A stretch of 10,147 nucleotides of DNA, from positions 1 to 10,147 of the forward strand of contig JAENWI010000034.1 in the NCBI GenBank assembly GCA_016650115.1. The letters run 5' to 3'. Source of the DNA: Peptostreptococcaceae bacterium (GTDB taxonomy: Bacteria > Bacillota > Clostridia > Peptostreptococcales > Anaerovoracaceae). The position numbers were made by a program, and so were the translations under genes. Shown in pieces: positions 1-7,244 of the stretch. How positions within the stretch are numbered: the first letter of the stretch is position 1; each line of letters begins with the position of its first letter. Below the pieces are notes generated by a model, which was not told where the DNA came from, did not search any database, and saw only the letters and a list, made by a program, of their open reading frames with translations.

Positions 1-422
1 ATTACAGAAATATCCCTTGCAACAGCGAGCACTCCGATTATTTGACCTTCATTGTCTTTATACGCGGATACATTATATAAAACACGAATGGATGATCCAT
101 TGATATGTTTGAGATAAAGTTCATAATCAACGACATTGCCAGTATCAAAAACTTGTTTATATCCAGCGCGAGCCTTGTCAGTCTCGGTAAAGTATTCTGA
201 AAAGTCCGTGCCGATTATCTTTTCTCTAGGAAGCCCCGTAGCCTTTTCAGTTGCAGCATTGACATCTGTTATTATACCATCCGGTCCCATCGTTACGAGG
301 GGGTCAAGGCTTGCTTCGAGCAAGTTGCGGTTATATTTCCACCTTTTATTTGCTGTTTCCTCTTGAACTTCTTTTGCAAATAATTCTCTGGCTCGTTTTT
401 CTTTCCCATTGTTTTTTTCCAT
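1..422 (-). CDS. PAS-domain signalling protein, N-terminal part (runs off left edge)
   Basis: The reading frame is open from the ATG at 422 to the window edge (140 codons, no stop). The start is set by an SD GGAGGT at 434-429, six bases upstream. Residues 1-30 are a charged, probably helical leader rich in Lys, Glu and Arg. Residues about 33-138 are a PAS fold: LLEASLDPLVTMGPDG, then DVNAATEKATG, the GTDFSEYF segment, a GYKQVFDTG helix, and the closing strands up to GVLAVARDIS. PAS domains bind small ligands or cofactors, or mediate signal-dependent dimerisation. No transmembrane segment is visible in this part, so it looks cytoplasmic. The output domain (histidine kinase, GGDEF, further PAS repeats or other) lies outside the window, so the function is unknown. 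It is separated from the rlmD operon by a terminator and is probably transcribed on its own or with the short ORF upstream. Confidence 0.88.
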   Translation of the reverse strand, partial: MEKNNGKEKRARELFAKEVQEETANKRWKYNRNLLEASLDPLVTMGPDGIITDVNAATEKATGLPREKIIGTDFSEYFTETDKARAGYKQVFDTGNVVDYELYLKHINGSSIRVLYNVSAYKDNEGQIIGVLAVARDISV

Positions 423-436
423 ATTCTTACCTCCAA

Positions 437-592
437 TCAATCATTCTTCTGACTCAGAAGCCATGAATCAATTTCATTTGAGTAGTGTTCAGACGCCCTC
501 TCAAGCTTTGATTTTGTTGATGACAAAACCAATTGATAGGAGCTGTAATAGCTGACGGCCGATTCAATACAATCAGTAGGCTGATAAGGCAT
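437..592 (-). CDS. possible small ORF or gene remnant upstream of the PAS gene (51 aa)
   Basis: This ATG-initiated frame of 51 codons ends in TGA at 439-437, just before the SD of the PAS gene. The 14-nt stop-to-start gap resembles the other operon junctions in this window. The second half, from YQLVLSSTKSKLERASEHYS to the end, is charged and helix-like, and reads more like a real C-terminus than the overlapping frames. Against it: no convincing SD precedes the ATG, the frame is closed by TGA about 14 codons further upstream, and I recognise no family. It could be a genuine small protein, the surviving C-terminal end of a degraded gene, or chance. A competing frame over 454-684 encodes a hydrophobic stretch (YVIFFLITLVCLISLLIVL), which may only reflect AT-rich sequence. 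Confidence 0.3.
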   Translation of the reverse strand: MPYQPTDCIESAVSYYSSYQLVLSSTKSKLERASEHYSNEIDSWLLSQKND

Positions 593-624
593 ACCAAAGT
601 AATTAAAAAAAATATTACATAAAT

Positions 625-653
625 ATCATAAACCATTTGGTTCCAAACAACAA
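625..653 (-). promoter_or_regulatory. candidate sigma-A promoter for the PAS gene
   Basis: On the minus strand, TTGTTG (653-648) and TATGAT (630-625) are separated by exactly 17 bp. The -10 matches the consensus at 5 of 6 positions; the -35 matches only TTG. It lies downstream of the rlmD terminator and upstream of the PAS gene, where a promoter is needed. It is predicted from pattern only. Confidence 0.35.
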
Positions 654-721
654 TAGAATGTTTACGAATAGAAAAAACCCGCAACTCAACAATCCTTTAA
701 AACCTAACCTACTTATGACAG

Positions 722-780
722 ACAAAAAAGAAAGGTTTCCAGCAATCGGAGATTGTTACCGAAAGTCTAGAAACCTTTGA
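722..780 (-). terminator. rho-independent terminator of the ruvC-rlmD operon
   Basis: The minus strand reads AAAGGTTTC (778-770), a 30-nt middle, then GAAACCTTT (739-731) followed by CTTTTTTG. That is a 9-bp perfect stem plus a U-tract. The middle holds a second small hairpin, CAATC-TCC-GATTG (755-743), so the structure is nested. It starts 22-24 nt past the rlmD stop codon and isolates the operon from the PAS gene. Confidence 0.85.
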
Positions 781-801
781 TTTGAGCCTTTTAGTGTCAA
801 T

Positions 802-1962
802 TTATTTATCTTCGCGTGACATCAGGACTACCGTCTCAACATGTTTTGTATTGGGGAAATTATCATAGGCTTTAATAGTTTTTACTTCATAACCATAATA
901 ATTCATGTATTTTAGATTATCCGTCAAACTTTTTGGATTACATGAAATGTATAAAATTTGCTTTACCCCATAAGAGACAATTTTTTCTAAAGCCTTCTGG
1001 TGTATACCGACTCTAGGCGGATCAACCACAATGACATCCGGCTGTTCCTCAATACTGTCCAGTACATCAAATACATCTCCAGCGATAAATTCACAGTTAT
1101 CTAATCTGTTAAGTTTCGCATTAATTCTTGCTGCATCTACTGCTTCTTCGATTATTTCAACACCAATGACTTTTTTTGCTTTTAGGGCAAGAGTTTGAGT
1201 AATGGTTCCTGTACCGCAATACAAATCATAAACAATTTTATCGTCAAAATTATCGATTAGTGACAAAGCTTCTTTGTAAAGTCTCTCAACTGCTTCAACA
1301 TTGGTTTGAAAAAAAGAAAAGGCGCTAACTTTAAAATCCAGCCCCATTATTTTTTCGGAATAGTAATCTTGCCCGTGCAGCACCTTTAGACTGTCACAAT
1401 AAGCGAAATCTGCCACCCTGTCATTTATTGTGTGAACAATACCAACAATTTTATTATTTAAAGATAAATTAAGCAGTAAATCTACAAAATCTTTTTCATC
1501 TAACTGATTTTGGGATGAAGTGACAAGATTAATTAATAATTCTTTTGTCCTTTCTCCTTTACGTATAATAAGATTTCTTACAAACCCAGTGTGTAATTTT
1601 TTGTGGTAATGCGTATACTCCTTCATATTACAAAATTCCAAAACCTCTTTTAGAATAGTATTAAAGTCCTGATCTACAAGCTGACACTCATCAACAGTAA
1701 CTATTGACATAAATCTGCCCTTTTGATGCATTCCCAAAGTCATTTCACCGTCTTTAGCCATATTACCAAAAGTAAATTCCATTTTATTTCTGTAACCAAA
1801 CAGTTTAGGGCTTGCTTCAATATCAAAATATTTATCATAGTGTATGTTTTTTTCTTTAAGAAGGGCTAAAACCTCTTCGTTTTTTATCTCCAGCTGTCTG
1901 GAATATTCTACGCCTTGATGTGTGCAACCGCCACAAAAGTCATTATGTTTACATATATTCAT
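802..1962 (-). CDS. rlmD: 23S rRNA (uracil-C5)-methyltransferase, RlmD/RumA (TrmA) family
   Basis: A SAM-dependent enzyme that makes 5-methyluridine in 23S rRNA. Family members target U1939 or U747; the Bacillus RlmCD does both, so the exact site is inferred. Residue numbers here are for the 386-aa protein starting at 1962. Cys4, Cys10, Cys13 (CX5CGGC) and Cys93 fit the family [4Fe-4S] site. The SAM-binding motif is YDLYCGTGT (about 245-253), followed by GVE (267-269) and VVDPPRVG (about 312-319). The nucleophilic Cys is Cys341 in YISCNP, and the general base Glu376 is in HVET. There is no N-terminal TRAM RNA-binding domain, unlike E. coli RumA, so it is short like RumB/RlmC. An in-frame ATG at 1974 abuts the tgt stop but lacks an SD. 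The ATG at 1962 has GGGAG (1972-1968) five bases upstream and is preferred. Last gene of the operon. Confidence 0.92.
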   Translation of the reverse strand: MNICKHNDFCGGCTHQGVEYSRQLEIKNEEVLALLKEKNIHYDKYFDIEASPKLFGYRNKMEFTFGNMAKDGEMTLGMHQKGRFMSIVTVDECQLVDQDFNTILKEVLEFCNMKEYTHYHKKLHTGFVRNLIIRKGERTKELLINLVTSSQNQLDEKDFVDLLLNLSLNNKIVGIVHTINDRVADFAYCDSLKVLHGQDYYSEKIMGLDFKVSAFSFFQTNVEAVERLYKEALSLIDNFDDKIVYDLYCGTGTITQTLALKAKKVIGVEIIEEAVDAARINAKLNRLDNCEFIAGDVFDVLDSIEEQPDVIVVDPPRVGIHQKALEKIVSYGVKQILYISCNPKSLTDNLKYMNYYGYEVKTIKAYDNFPNTKHVETVVLMSREDK

Positions 1963-1967
1963 TCTCT

Positions 1968-1972
1968 CTCCC
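1968..1972 (-). promoter_or_regulatory. ribosome binding site that decides the rlmD start
   Basis: GGGAG lies inside the four-codon extension between the ATG at 1974 and the ATG at 1962. Its 5-nt spacing to the second ATG equals that of ruvC, ruvB, the spoIID-like gene and queA. The upstream ATG is preceded only by AT-rich sequence from the end of tgt. Confidence 0.65.
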
Positions 1973-1974
1973 AT

Positions 1975-3096
1975 TTAAAATTTACCATATTTATCGTAAA
2001 ATTCTTTTTTATATTCTAGGAATCTGTCTTCCTCAATTGATGTTCTAATTTTTTCCATCATTTTTACCAAAAAATGCAAATTGTGTTCTGTTAAAAGCAT
2101 AGATGATAATATTTCATTTGACTTGAATAAATGTCTTAAATAAGCTCTCGAATAATTTTTGCAGGTGTAACAGTCACATTCATCATCTAATGGTGAAAAA
2201 TCTTTTTCGTGTTTTGCATTTTTTATGGCCACTTTACCATGAGATGTCATTGCTGCACCATTTCTCGCTATTCTCGTAGGAAGAACGCAGTCAAACATAT
2301 CAATTCCCCGTTCAACACCTTCAAATAAACAATCCGGGCTGCCAACGCCCATCAGGTATCTTGGCTTATTTTCTGGTAAATAATCAACGCTGTAGTCAAG
2401 AACCTCATACATTAAAGGCTTTGGTTCTCCCACACTTAATCCACCGATGGCATAGCCAGGCAAATCTAAAGCAACAATACCTTTTGCGCTTTCTAATCTT
2501 AGATCCTGATACATTCCTCCCTGCATAATCCCGAATAAAGATTGTTCAGATGTATTTTTGTGTGCATCCTTACATCTCTCCAACCATCGGGTTGTTCTTT
2601 CCAATGATTTTTCCACATAATCTCGATCTGCTGGATAGGGAGCACATTCATCAAATGCCATTATTATATCGGCACCTAAATCATTTTGTATTTCAATCGA
2701 CTTCTCAGGCGAAAGCATATGGCTGGAGCCATCGATATGAGATCTAAAGTTAACACCTTCTTCAGTTATTTTTCTCAAGTCACCTAAACTGAACACCTGG
2801 AATCCTCCACTATCTGTTAAAATAGCCTGATTCCAGTTCATAAATTTATGCAGTCCCCCTGCCTGTTTGACTATTTCATGTCCAGGTCTTAGATACAGGT
2901 GATAGGTGTTGGACAGAATGATTTGCGCACCCATTTTTTCTACATCTTCAGGTTTCATAGCTTTTACAGTGGCTGCCGTTCCAACGGGCATAAAAACAGG
3001 AGTTTCAATACTTCCATGTGGCGTATTTACTCTCCCTCTTCTTGCTTTTGTTCTAGTGTCTGTTTTGATCAATTCATAAGTTACAGCATGTTTCAA
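1975..3096 (-). CDS. tgt: tRNA-guanine transglycosylase (queuosine synthesis)
   Basis: It exchanges guanine at wobble position 34 of GUN-anticodon tRNAs (Asp, Asn, His, Tyr) for preQ1, the base-exchange step of queuosine synthesis. The 373-aa length is normal for bacterial Tgt. Visible landmarks: LSNTYHLYLRPG (61-72); Asp95 in LTDSGGFQVFS; the FGIMQGG and IGGLSVGE substrate-binding segments; catalytic nucleophile Asp269 in MFDCVLPTRIARNG; and a zinc site of Cys307, Cys309, Cys312 and His338, whose spacing matches the family. All key residues are present, so the enzyme should be active. The start is a TTG at 3096 with a strong SD (TAAGGAG) seven bases upstream, and the TAA of that SD is the queA stop codon. 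Its partner queA is directly upstream. In many Clostridia yajC follows tgt; here rlmD does. Confidence 0.97.
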   Translation of the reverse strand: MKHAVTYELIKTDTRTKARRGRVNTPHGSIETPVFMPVGTAATVKAMKPEDVEKMGAQIILSNTYHLYLRPGHEIVKQAGGLHKFMNWNQAILTDSGGFQVFSLGDLRKITEEGVNFRSHIDGSSHMLSPEKSIEIQNDLGADIIMAFDECAPYPADRDYVEKSLERTTRWLERCKDAHKNTSEQSLFGIMQGGMYQDLRLESAKGIVALDLPGYAIGGLSVGEPKPLMYEVLDYSVDYLPENKPRYLMGVGSPDCLFEGVERGIDMFDCVLPTRIARNGAAMTSHGKVAIKNAKHEKDFSPLDDECDCYTCKNYSRAYLRHLFKSNEILSSMLLTEHNLHFLVKMMEKIRTSIEEDRFLEYKKEFYDKYGKF

Positions 3097-3107
3097 TTCG
3101 TTTCTCC

Positions 3108-4154
3108 TTATATAATCAGCATCGCATCACCATAACTGAAAAATCTATATTTTTCCTCTACGGCAATCTGATAAACTCTCATGATATCTTCTCTATTGTA
3201 TAATGCTGAAATCAGCATTAGTAATGTGGATTTTGGTAAGTGGAAATTTGTAATCAATGAGTCTATTATTTTAAATTTATATCCAGGATAAATAAAAATA
3301 TCCGTTTCCCTGGCCATATTGTCTTTTGTAGCAATGGTATAGCCATTTTCAAAAGGTATTGCGGCGCTTTCAAGTGTCCTAGTAGAAGTTGTCCCCACAG
3401 AAATGATTCGACCACCTTCCCTTTTCGTTTCATTGATTATTCTAGCACTTTCTTCACTTATTTCATACTCTTCAAAGTGCATGTGATGTTCTTCAATTTT
3501 CTCACAGCTAACAGGCCTAAATGTTCCAATTCCAACATGTAATGTAACATATGCAATAAAAATTCCTTTTTCTTTAGCTTTACATAATAATTCTTCTGTA
3601 AAGTGTAGCCCTGCCGTTGGTGCGGCTACAGATCCCTCTGTTTTGCAGTAAACCGTCTGGTATCTGTCCTTATCTTCCAGTTCGCTTGCTCTTTCAATAT
3701 ATGGAGGAAGAGGCATACTTCCCAATTCTTCCAAACGTTCAAGGAAAATACCCTTATATTCAAAGTCAACAATTCTAGTTCCATCTTCACCATTTCCTAC
3801 AATGAATGCAGAAAAATCACAGGCGAAGTCGACTCGATCCCCCGTTTTCAAACGTTTGCCGGGTTTTACCATGGTTTCCCATCTGTCTCCCTCTATTCGC
3901 TTGATTAATAAAAACTCAACCTTTGCACCTGTTTCACTTTTAACACCAAACAAACGGGCTGGAAGCACCTTTGAATTGTTTAAAACAAGACAGTCACCTT
4001 GACTAATATAGTCAAGGATATTATAAAAGTGCTTGTGTTCTACTTTGCCCGAATCCCTATGCACTACTAGCAGTCTTGAGTTTTCTCTTTTATCTGCTGG
4101 CTTTTGGGCAATTAGGTCCAAGGGTAATTCATAATCAAAATCATTTATGTGCAT
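3108..4154 (-). CDS. queA: S-adenosylmethionine:tRNA ribosyltransferase-isomerase
   Basis: It transfers and isomerises the ribosyl part of SAM onto preQ1 already placed in tRNA by Tgt, giving epoxyqueuosine. It is cytoplasmic. The 348-aa length is typical. Family signatures run from end to end: the N-terminal DFDYELPLDLIAQ with ENSRLLV, VLNNSKVLPARLFG (57-70), the SVAAPTAGLHFT segment (175-186), VTLHVGIGTFRPV (203-215), SVGTTSTRTLE (252-262) and NFHLPKSTLLMLISAL (303-318). The ATG at 4154 follows TAGGAG with 5-nt spacing, and that TAG is the stop of the spoIID-like gene. The final reductase of the pathway (queG or queH) and the preQ1 synthesis genes are not in this window. The cell may make preQ1 elsewhere or salvage it. 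Confidence 0.97.
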   Translation of the reverse strand: MHINDFDYELPLDLIAQKPADKRENSRLLVVHRDSGKVEHKHFYNILDYISQGDCLVLNNSKVLPARLFGVKSETGAKVEFLLIKRIEGDRWETMVKPGKRLKTGDRVDFACDFSAFIVGNGEDGTRIVDFEYKGIFLERLEELGSMPLPPYIERASELEDKDRYQTVYCKTEGSVAAPTAGLHFTEELLCKAKEKGIFIAYVTLHVGIGTFRPVSCEKIEEHHMHFEEYEISEESARIINETKREGGRIISVGTTSTRTLESAAIPFENGYTIATKDNMARETDIFIYPGYKFKIIDSLITNFHLPKSTLLMLISALYNREDIMRVYQIAVEEKYRFFSYGDAMLII

Positions 4155-4162
4155 TCTATCTC

Positions 4163-5596
4163 CTATTTTATTTCTATATCTGTATAGAAATAATTTAAAA
4201 TTTCTATAAAATCAAATCCTTGTGTTGCCATTTCAATAGCGCTATCCTGGGGTAAGCCTACACCATGGCCGGACCCTAAGCCGTCAAACTTAACAACCCC
4301 TCCGGTCACTTCAGAAGGTTCGAATTCTATTTCAAACAACTTACAGGACAAATTCCCATCCATAACAAATGAATTCTCCTTGTCTAGCTCAACCATTTCA
4401 CCAGAATCATCCAGCACATAGATTTTTTCTTCCATCAACTTACTTAAATCGAATCCTCTAACATAAACCCCTCTGCTTGCAATCGTTGTATTCATTTCTT
4501 CATTAATATCAAACATGGTTGACTTGATTAATGACATTCCAAGTATACTTCGTATTTTTTCCTTTAATATGGTTGCTTTCCCGTTGTCGCCTGTAAACTC
4601 CATTGCTGCAACAGCGCCAGATGAATTTTTATCTTTAATTGCAACCGACTTCAAATTCCCAATATTATATCCTGCCGCTCTAAGCTTACTTTCAATTTCA
4701 GAAAAAGTGAATTGAACATTCCATTTATATACAGGAGAATAAATATCTTTAACCCCTCTTAAATAACCAAGTTTTTCGTTCCATACATCTTCCACATTCT
4801 GAGTATATCCACCACTATTCTTTGAGAAAAAAGCAGATACAGGCAGATTTTCATAATAAATTCCCAGATTTTTCGTTTCGTTTACTGCCATATTCGTTTT
4901 CTCATTTTCGTTTGAATAACCCTTGTAAACCTGACAATGTGTTGAATCACAAAGATCATACCCGCTATAATCATGTCTCCCCAAATTTGTCAGTGCATAA
5001 CTTCTTGCTACTACTGCCTGAGCTTTTAACGCTTCAATTGGATTAGAATATCCCATTTCACCATTAATCACACCATACGTATATTCATCAACAGATAATT
5101 CGTTGATAACATTGAAGGTATTATTGGCATTCATAAAAAAAGATATGCCTCCTCGATAGGCTTTATCGTCAAAATTGACAACTGAATCAAACACTGTACC
5201 ATCTGAATTCAAATATTCCAGATAATTTCCAGAAACCAGCGAAAAGCCGTTTAAAAGCATTTCCGAGACTTTTTTGACATCTCCTCCCGCTTCGCATGTT
5301 AATTCTTCATTGTTTGATCCTGTTACGGTAAGCACTCCGTTTAATGAAGAAGCAGAAACAACTTTTACGCCGCTCAAAACATAAAAATTTTCAGTTCCCT
5401 GAAAGTCCCATAATGCAAGCTCTTCATTCCCTGAAATCTGGCAGCTGGAAGGCGCAGCTGAAATATAATTCAATCCAATTCTTACAAATTCAGGACTTTC
5501 CATTGCATACGAACTTGTAGAATAAGACAAAATCATAACAGTGACAAGTATGATCGATAGTAGCAATTTTATATATATTTTTGGTGTTTTCATCAT
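4163..5596 (-). CDS. SpoIID/LytB-domain exported peptidoglycan lytic enzyme
   Basis: Family members are lytic transglycosylases acting on peptidoglycan; SpoIID proper trims septal wall during spore engulfment. Residues 1-31 are a signal peptide or membrane anchor: Lys-containing start, hydrophobic 9-24, and a plausible Ser-Tyr-Ala cleavage site at about 31. The catalytic region contains the Glu180 motif NGEMGYSNP, KAQAVVARSYAL (191-202), and DLCDSTHCQVYKG, whose Cys216, His220 and Cys221, with His208, resemble the zinc site known in clostridial SpoIID. The family C-terminal motif is GLGSGHGVGLPQDSA (439-453). About 65 residues (364-430) of less conserved sequence separate the two parts. An ATG-ATG pair at 5596/5593 follows TAGGAG, and its TAG is the ruvB stop. 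The place beside ruvB and queA recurs, as I recall, in Clostridium. Whether it acts in sporulation or vegetative wall turnover cannot be told from sequence, so I give no symbol. Confidence 0.9.
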   Translation of the reverse strand: MMKTPKIYIKLLLSIILVTVMILSYSTSSYAMESPEFVRIGLNYISAAPSSCQISGNEELALWDFQGTENFYVLSGVKVVSASSLNGVLTVTGSNNEELTCEAGGDVKKVSEMLLNGFSLVSGNYLEYLNSDGTVFDSVVNFDDKAYRGGISFFMNANNTFNVINELSVDEYTYGVINGEMGYSNPIEALKAQAVVARSYALTNLGRHDYSGYDLCDSTHCQVYKGYSNENEKTNMAVNETKNLGIYYENLPVSAFFSKNSGGYTQNVEDVWNEKLGYLRGVKDIYSPVYKWNVQFTFSEIESKLRAAGYNIGNLKSVAIKDKNSSGAVAAMEFTGDNGKATILKEKIRSILGMSLIKSTMFDINEEMNTTIASRGVYVRGFDLSKLMEEKIYVLDDSGEMVELDKENSFVMDGNLSCKLFEIEFEPSEVTGGVVKFDGLGSGHGVGLPQDSAIEMATQGFDFIEILNYFYTDIEIK

Positions 5597-5604
5597 AAAA
5601 TCTC

Positions 5605-6630
5605 CTAATCTATAGACAATTTTGCATCGACTGGATTTATTATCCCAAGGTGCAGGTACGCCTCATCTGAAACCATTCTTCCCTTTTGAGTCCTGTGAAG
5701 AAAACCCTGCTGAATTAAATATGGTTCATAAAGATCTTCAATTGTAACTCTTTCTTCTCCGATTGCTGCTGCTATTGTGTCAATCCCTACAGGCCCGCCT
5801 TTGAATCTTTCTATAATTATCCTAAGTATTTCTCTATCCAGTGACTCAAGTCCCATTTCGTCAATTCCTAACGATTTCAGTGTGCTGTCAGTGATCTCCC
5901 TATCTATTTCACCATTCCCTTTGACTTGAGAAAAATCCCGAACTCTTTTTAAAAGTCTGTTTGCAACTCTAGGTGTTCCTCTTGAGCGCTTAGCCAGTTC
6001 TTCCAAAGATTCTTCATCGATTGGAATGTTTAAAATACTGGCAGAACGCTTAATAATAGTTTTAAGTTCCTCGACGTTATACAATTCAAACTTACTGACT
6101 ACTCCAAATCTGTCTCTCAAAGGCGCCGAAAGGCTTCCAGCTCTTGTTGTTGCACCAATCAGCGTAAACTTAGCCAAGTCAAGTCTGATGGACCTTGCGG
6201 AAGGTCCCTTCCCAATGATAATATCTAACGCAAAATCTTCCATTGCCGAGTATAAAATCTCTTCAACCGATCTGTTTAATCGATGTATTTCATCAATAAA
6301 AAGCACATCATTTTCATTTAAATTTGTGATGATTGCCGCCAGGTCACCTGCCCTTTCGATTGCCGGACCAGATGTGATTCTGATATCTACTCCTAATTCA
6401 TTGGCAATTATTCCTGCTAAAGTGGTTTTACCAAGTCCTGGAGGACCATAAAAAAGCACATGATCTAAAGGTTCTCCCCTCATTTGTGCTGCCTTTATAA
6501 AAACTTTTAAATTATCAGTCGCCTTTTTTTGCCCAATATACTCTTCCAGTTTTTTCGGTCTAAGCGTAAGTTCGACTGTTTTTTCTTCGTCATTTAATTT
6601 TGTAGCAGTAATTCTATCTTCGTATTCCAT
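5605..6630 (-). CDS. ruvB: Holliday junction branch-migration helicase RuvB
   Basis: This hexameric AAA+ motor encircles DNA and, loaded by RuvA, drives branch migration of Holliday junctions. The 341 residues match the usual size. In order: an N-terminal segment with LRPKKLEEYIGQ; Walker A GPPGLGKTT (62-70); the RuvA-binding hairpin area with SGPAIERAGDLAAI (87-100); Walker B FIDEIH (111-116); sensor 1 GATTRAG (159-165); the arginine-finger segment LRDRFG (171-176); sensor 2 RGTPRVANRLLKRVRD (217-232); and a C-terminal winged helix with GGPVGIDTIAAAIGEE and EPYLIQQGFLHRT. All motor residues are intact. The ATG at 6630 follows AAAGGGAG with 5-nt spacing, and the ruvA stop lies within that site. 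With ruvA and ruvC upstream it gives a complete RuvABC set. Confidence 0.98.
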   Translation of the reverse strand: MEYEDRITATKLNDEEKTVELTLRPKKLEEYIGQKKATDNLKVFIKAAQMRGEPLDHVLFYGPPGLGKTTLAGIIANELGVDIRITSGPAIERAGDLAAIITNLNENDVLFIDEIHRLNRSVEEILYSAMEDFALDIIIGKGPSARSIRLDLAKFTLIGATTRAGSLSAPLRDRFGVVSKFELYNVEELKTIIKRSASILNIPIDEESLEELAKRSRGTPRVANRLLKRVRDFSQVKGNGEIDREITDSTLKSLGIDEMGLESLDREILRIIIERFKGGPVGIDTIAAAIGEERVTIEDLYEPYLIQQGFLHRTQKGRMVSDEAYLHLGIINPVDAKLSID

Positions 6631-6641
6631 TTATTCTCCCT

Positions 6642-7235
6642 TTAGAATAATCCTTTTAATGCCAGCTTAATATATTCTTCTGCAGTCAAATCTTTTTCTT
6701 CTATATTTGCAAGGGAACAAACTGCTTCTCCCTTTGTATAACCAAGAGAAATCAATGCGTTGACTGCTTCCGATTTTCCATCAGCGGATAAAACAGATTC
6801 TACCGCACCCGAAGACTGGTCAAACCCGGAAATGTTTCCTATTTTATCCTTTAATTCTAATACAATTCTTTGTGCCGTCTTTTTCCCAATGCCATTTGCC
6901 TTTGTTAAGGTTACGTGGTCATCAAATATAATGGCTTTTTTGATTTCATCAAGAGGCATCGATGAGAGTATTGAAAGAGCGGCTTTCGCTCCAACACCGC
7001 TAATTGTCATTAATTTATTAAACATGGACAGGGCTTCTTTATCTCCAAAACCATATAGGCTTATATCATCCTCCCGAACAATCATTGCTGTGTAGGCTAA
7101 AACCGTTTCTCCTTCTTTTGATAAATAAATACTTGAATTTTCGGGTACGAACAGTTGATAACCCAGTCCGTTATTTTCTATCACAACTCCACCAGGAATA
7201 TGCATTGTGATTTGTCCTTTTATATAATGTAGCAT
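6642..7235 (-). CDS. ruvA: Holliday junction-binding protein RuvA
   Basis: RuvA binds the four-way junction as a tetramer and loads RuvB rings. The 197 residues fit the family. Domain I (about 1-63) is the OB fold, with MLHYIKGQI, GVGY-like GLGYQLFVP, and the acidic-pin area around REDD (54-57). Domain II has two helix-hairpin-helix motifs, SGVGAKAALSIL (79-90) and NGIGKKTAQRIVLELK (114-129). A Ser- and Gly-rich linker follows, then domain III (about 150-197), the RuvB-binding three-helix unit with AVNALISLGYTKGEA and EEYIKLALKGL. The ATG at 7235 is served by TAGGAGAG, and the TAG of that site is the ruvC stop. Confidence 0.97.
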   Translation of the reverse strand: MLHYIKGQITMHIPGGVVIENNGLGYQLFVPENSSIYLSKEGETVLAYTAMIVREDDISLYGFGDKEALSMFNKLMTISGVGAKAALSILSSMPLDEIKKAIIFDDHVTLTKANGIGKKTAQRIVLELKDKIGNISGFDQSSGAVESVLSADGKSEAVNALISLGYTKGEAVCSLANIEEKDLTAEEYIKLALKGLF

Positions 7236-7244
7236 GTTTCTCTC

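Noticed and set aside
136..366. 76-codon plus-strand open frame at the left end
   Set aside because: It is antisense to the PAS coding region, which has a strong SD and a recognisable domain.
6026..6451. 141-codon plus-strand open frame antisense to ruvB
   Set aside because: It lies wholly within ruvB, has no SD or promoter, and is explained by codon bias on the opposite strand.
6760..7095. 111-codon plus-strand open frame antisense to ruvA
   Set aside because: It is a shadow of the ruvA frame with no translation signals.
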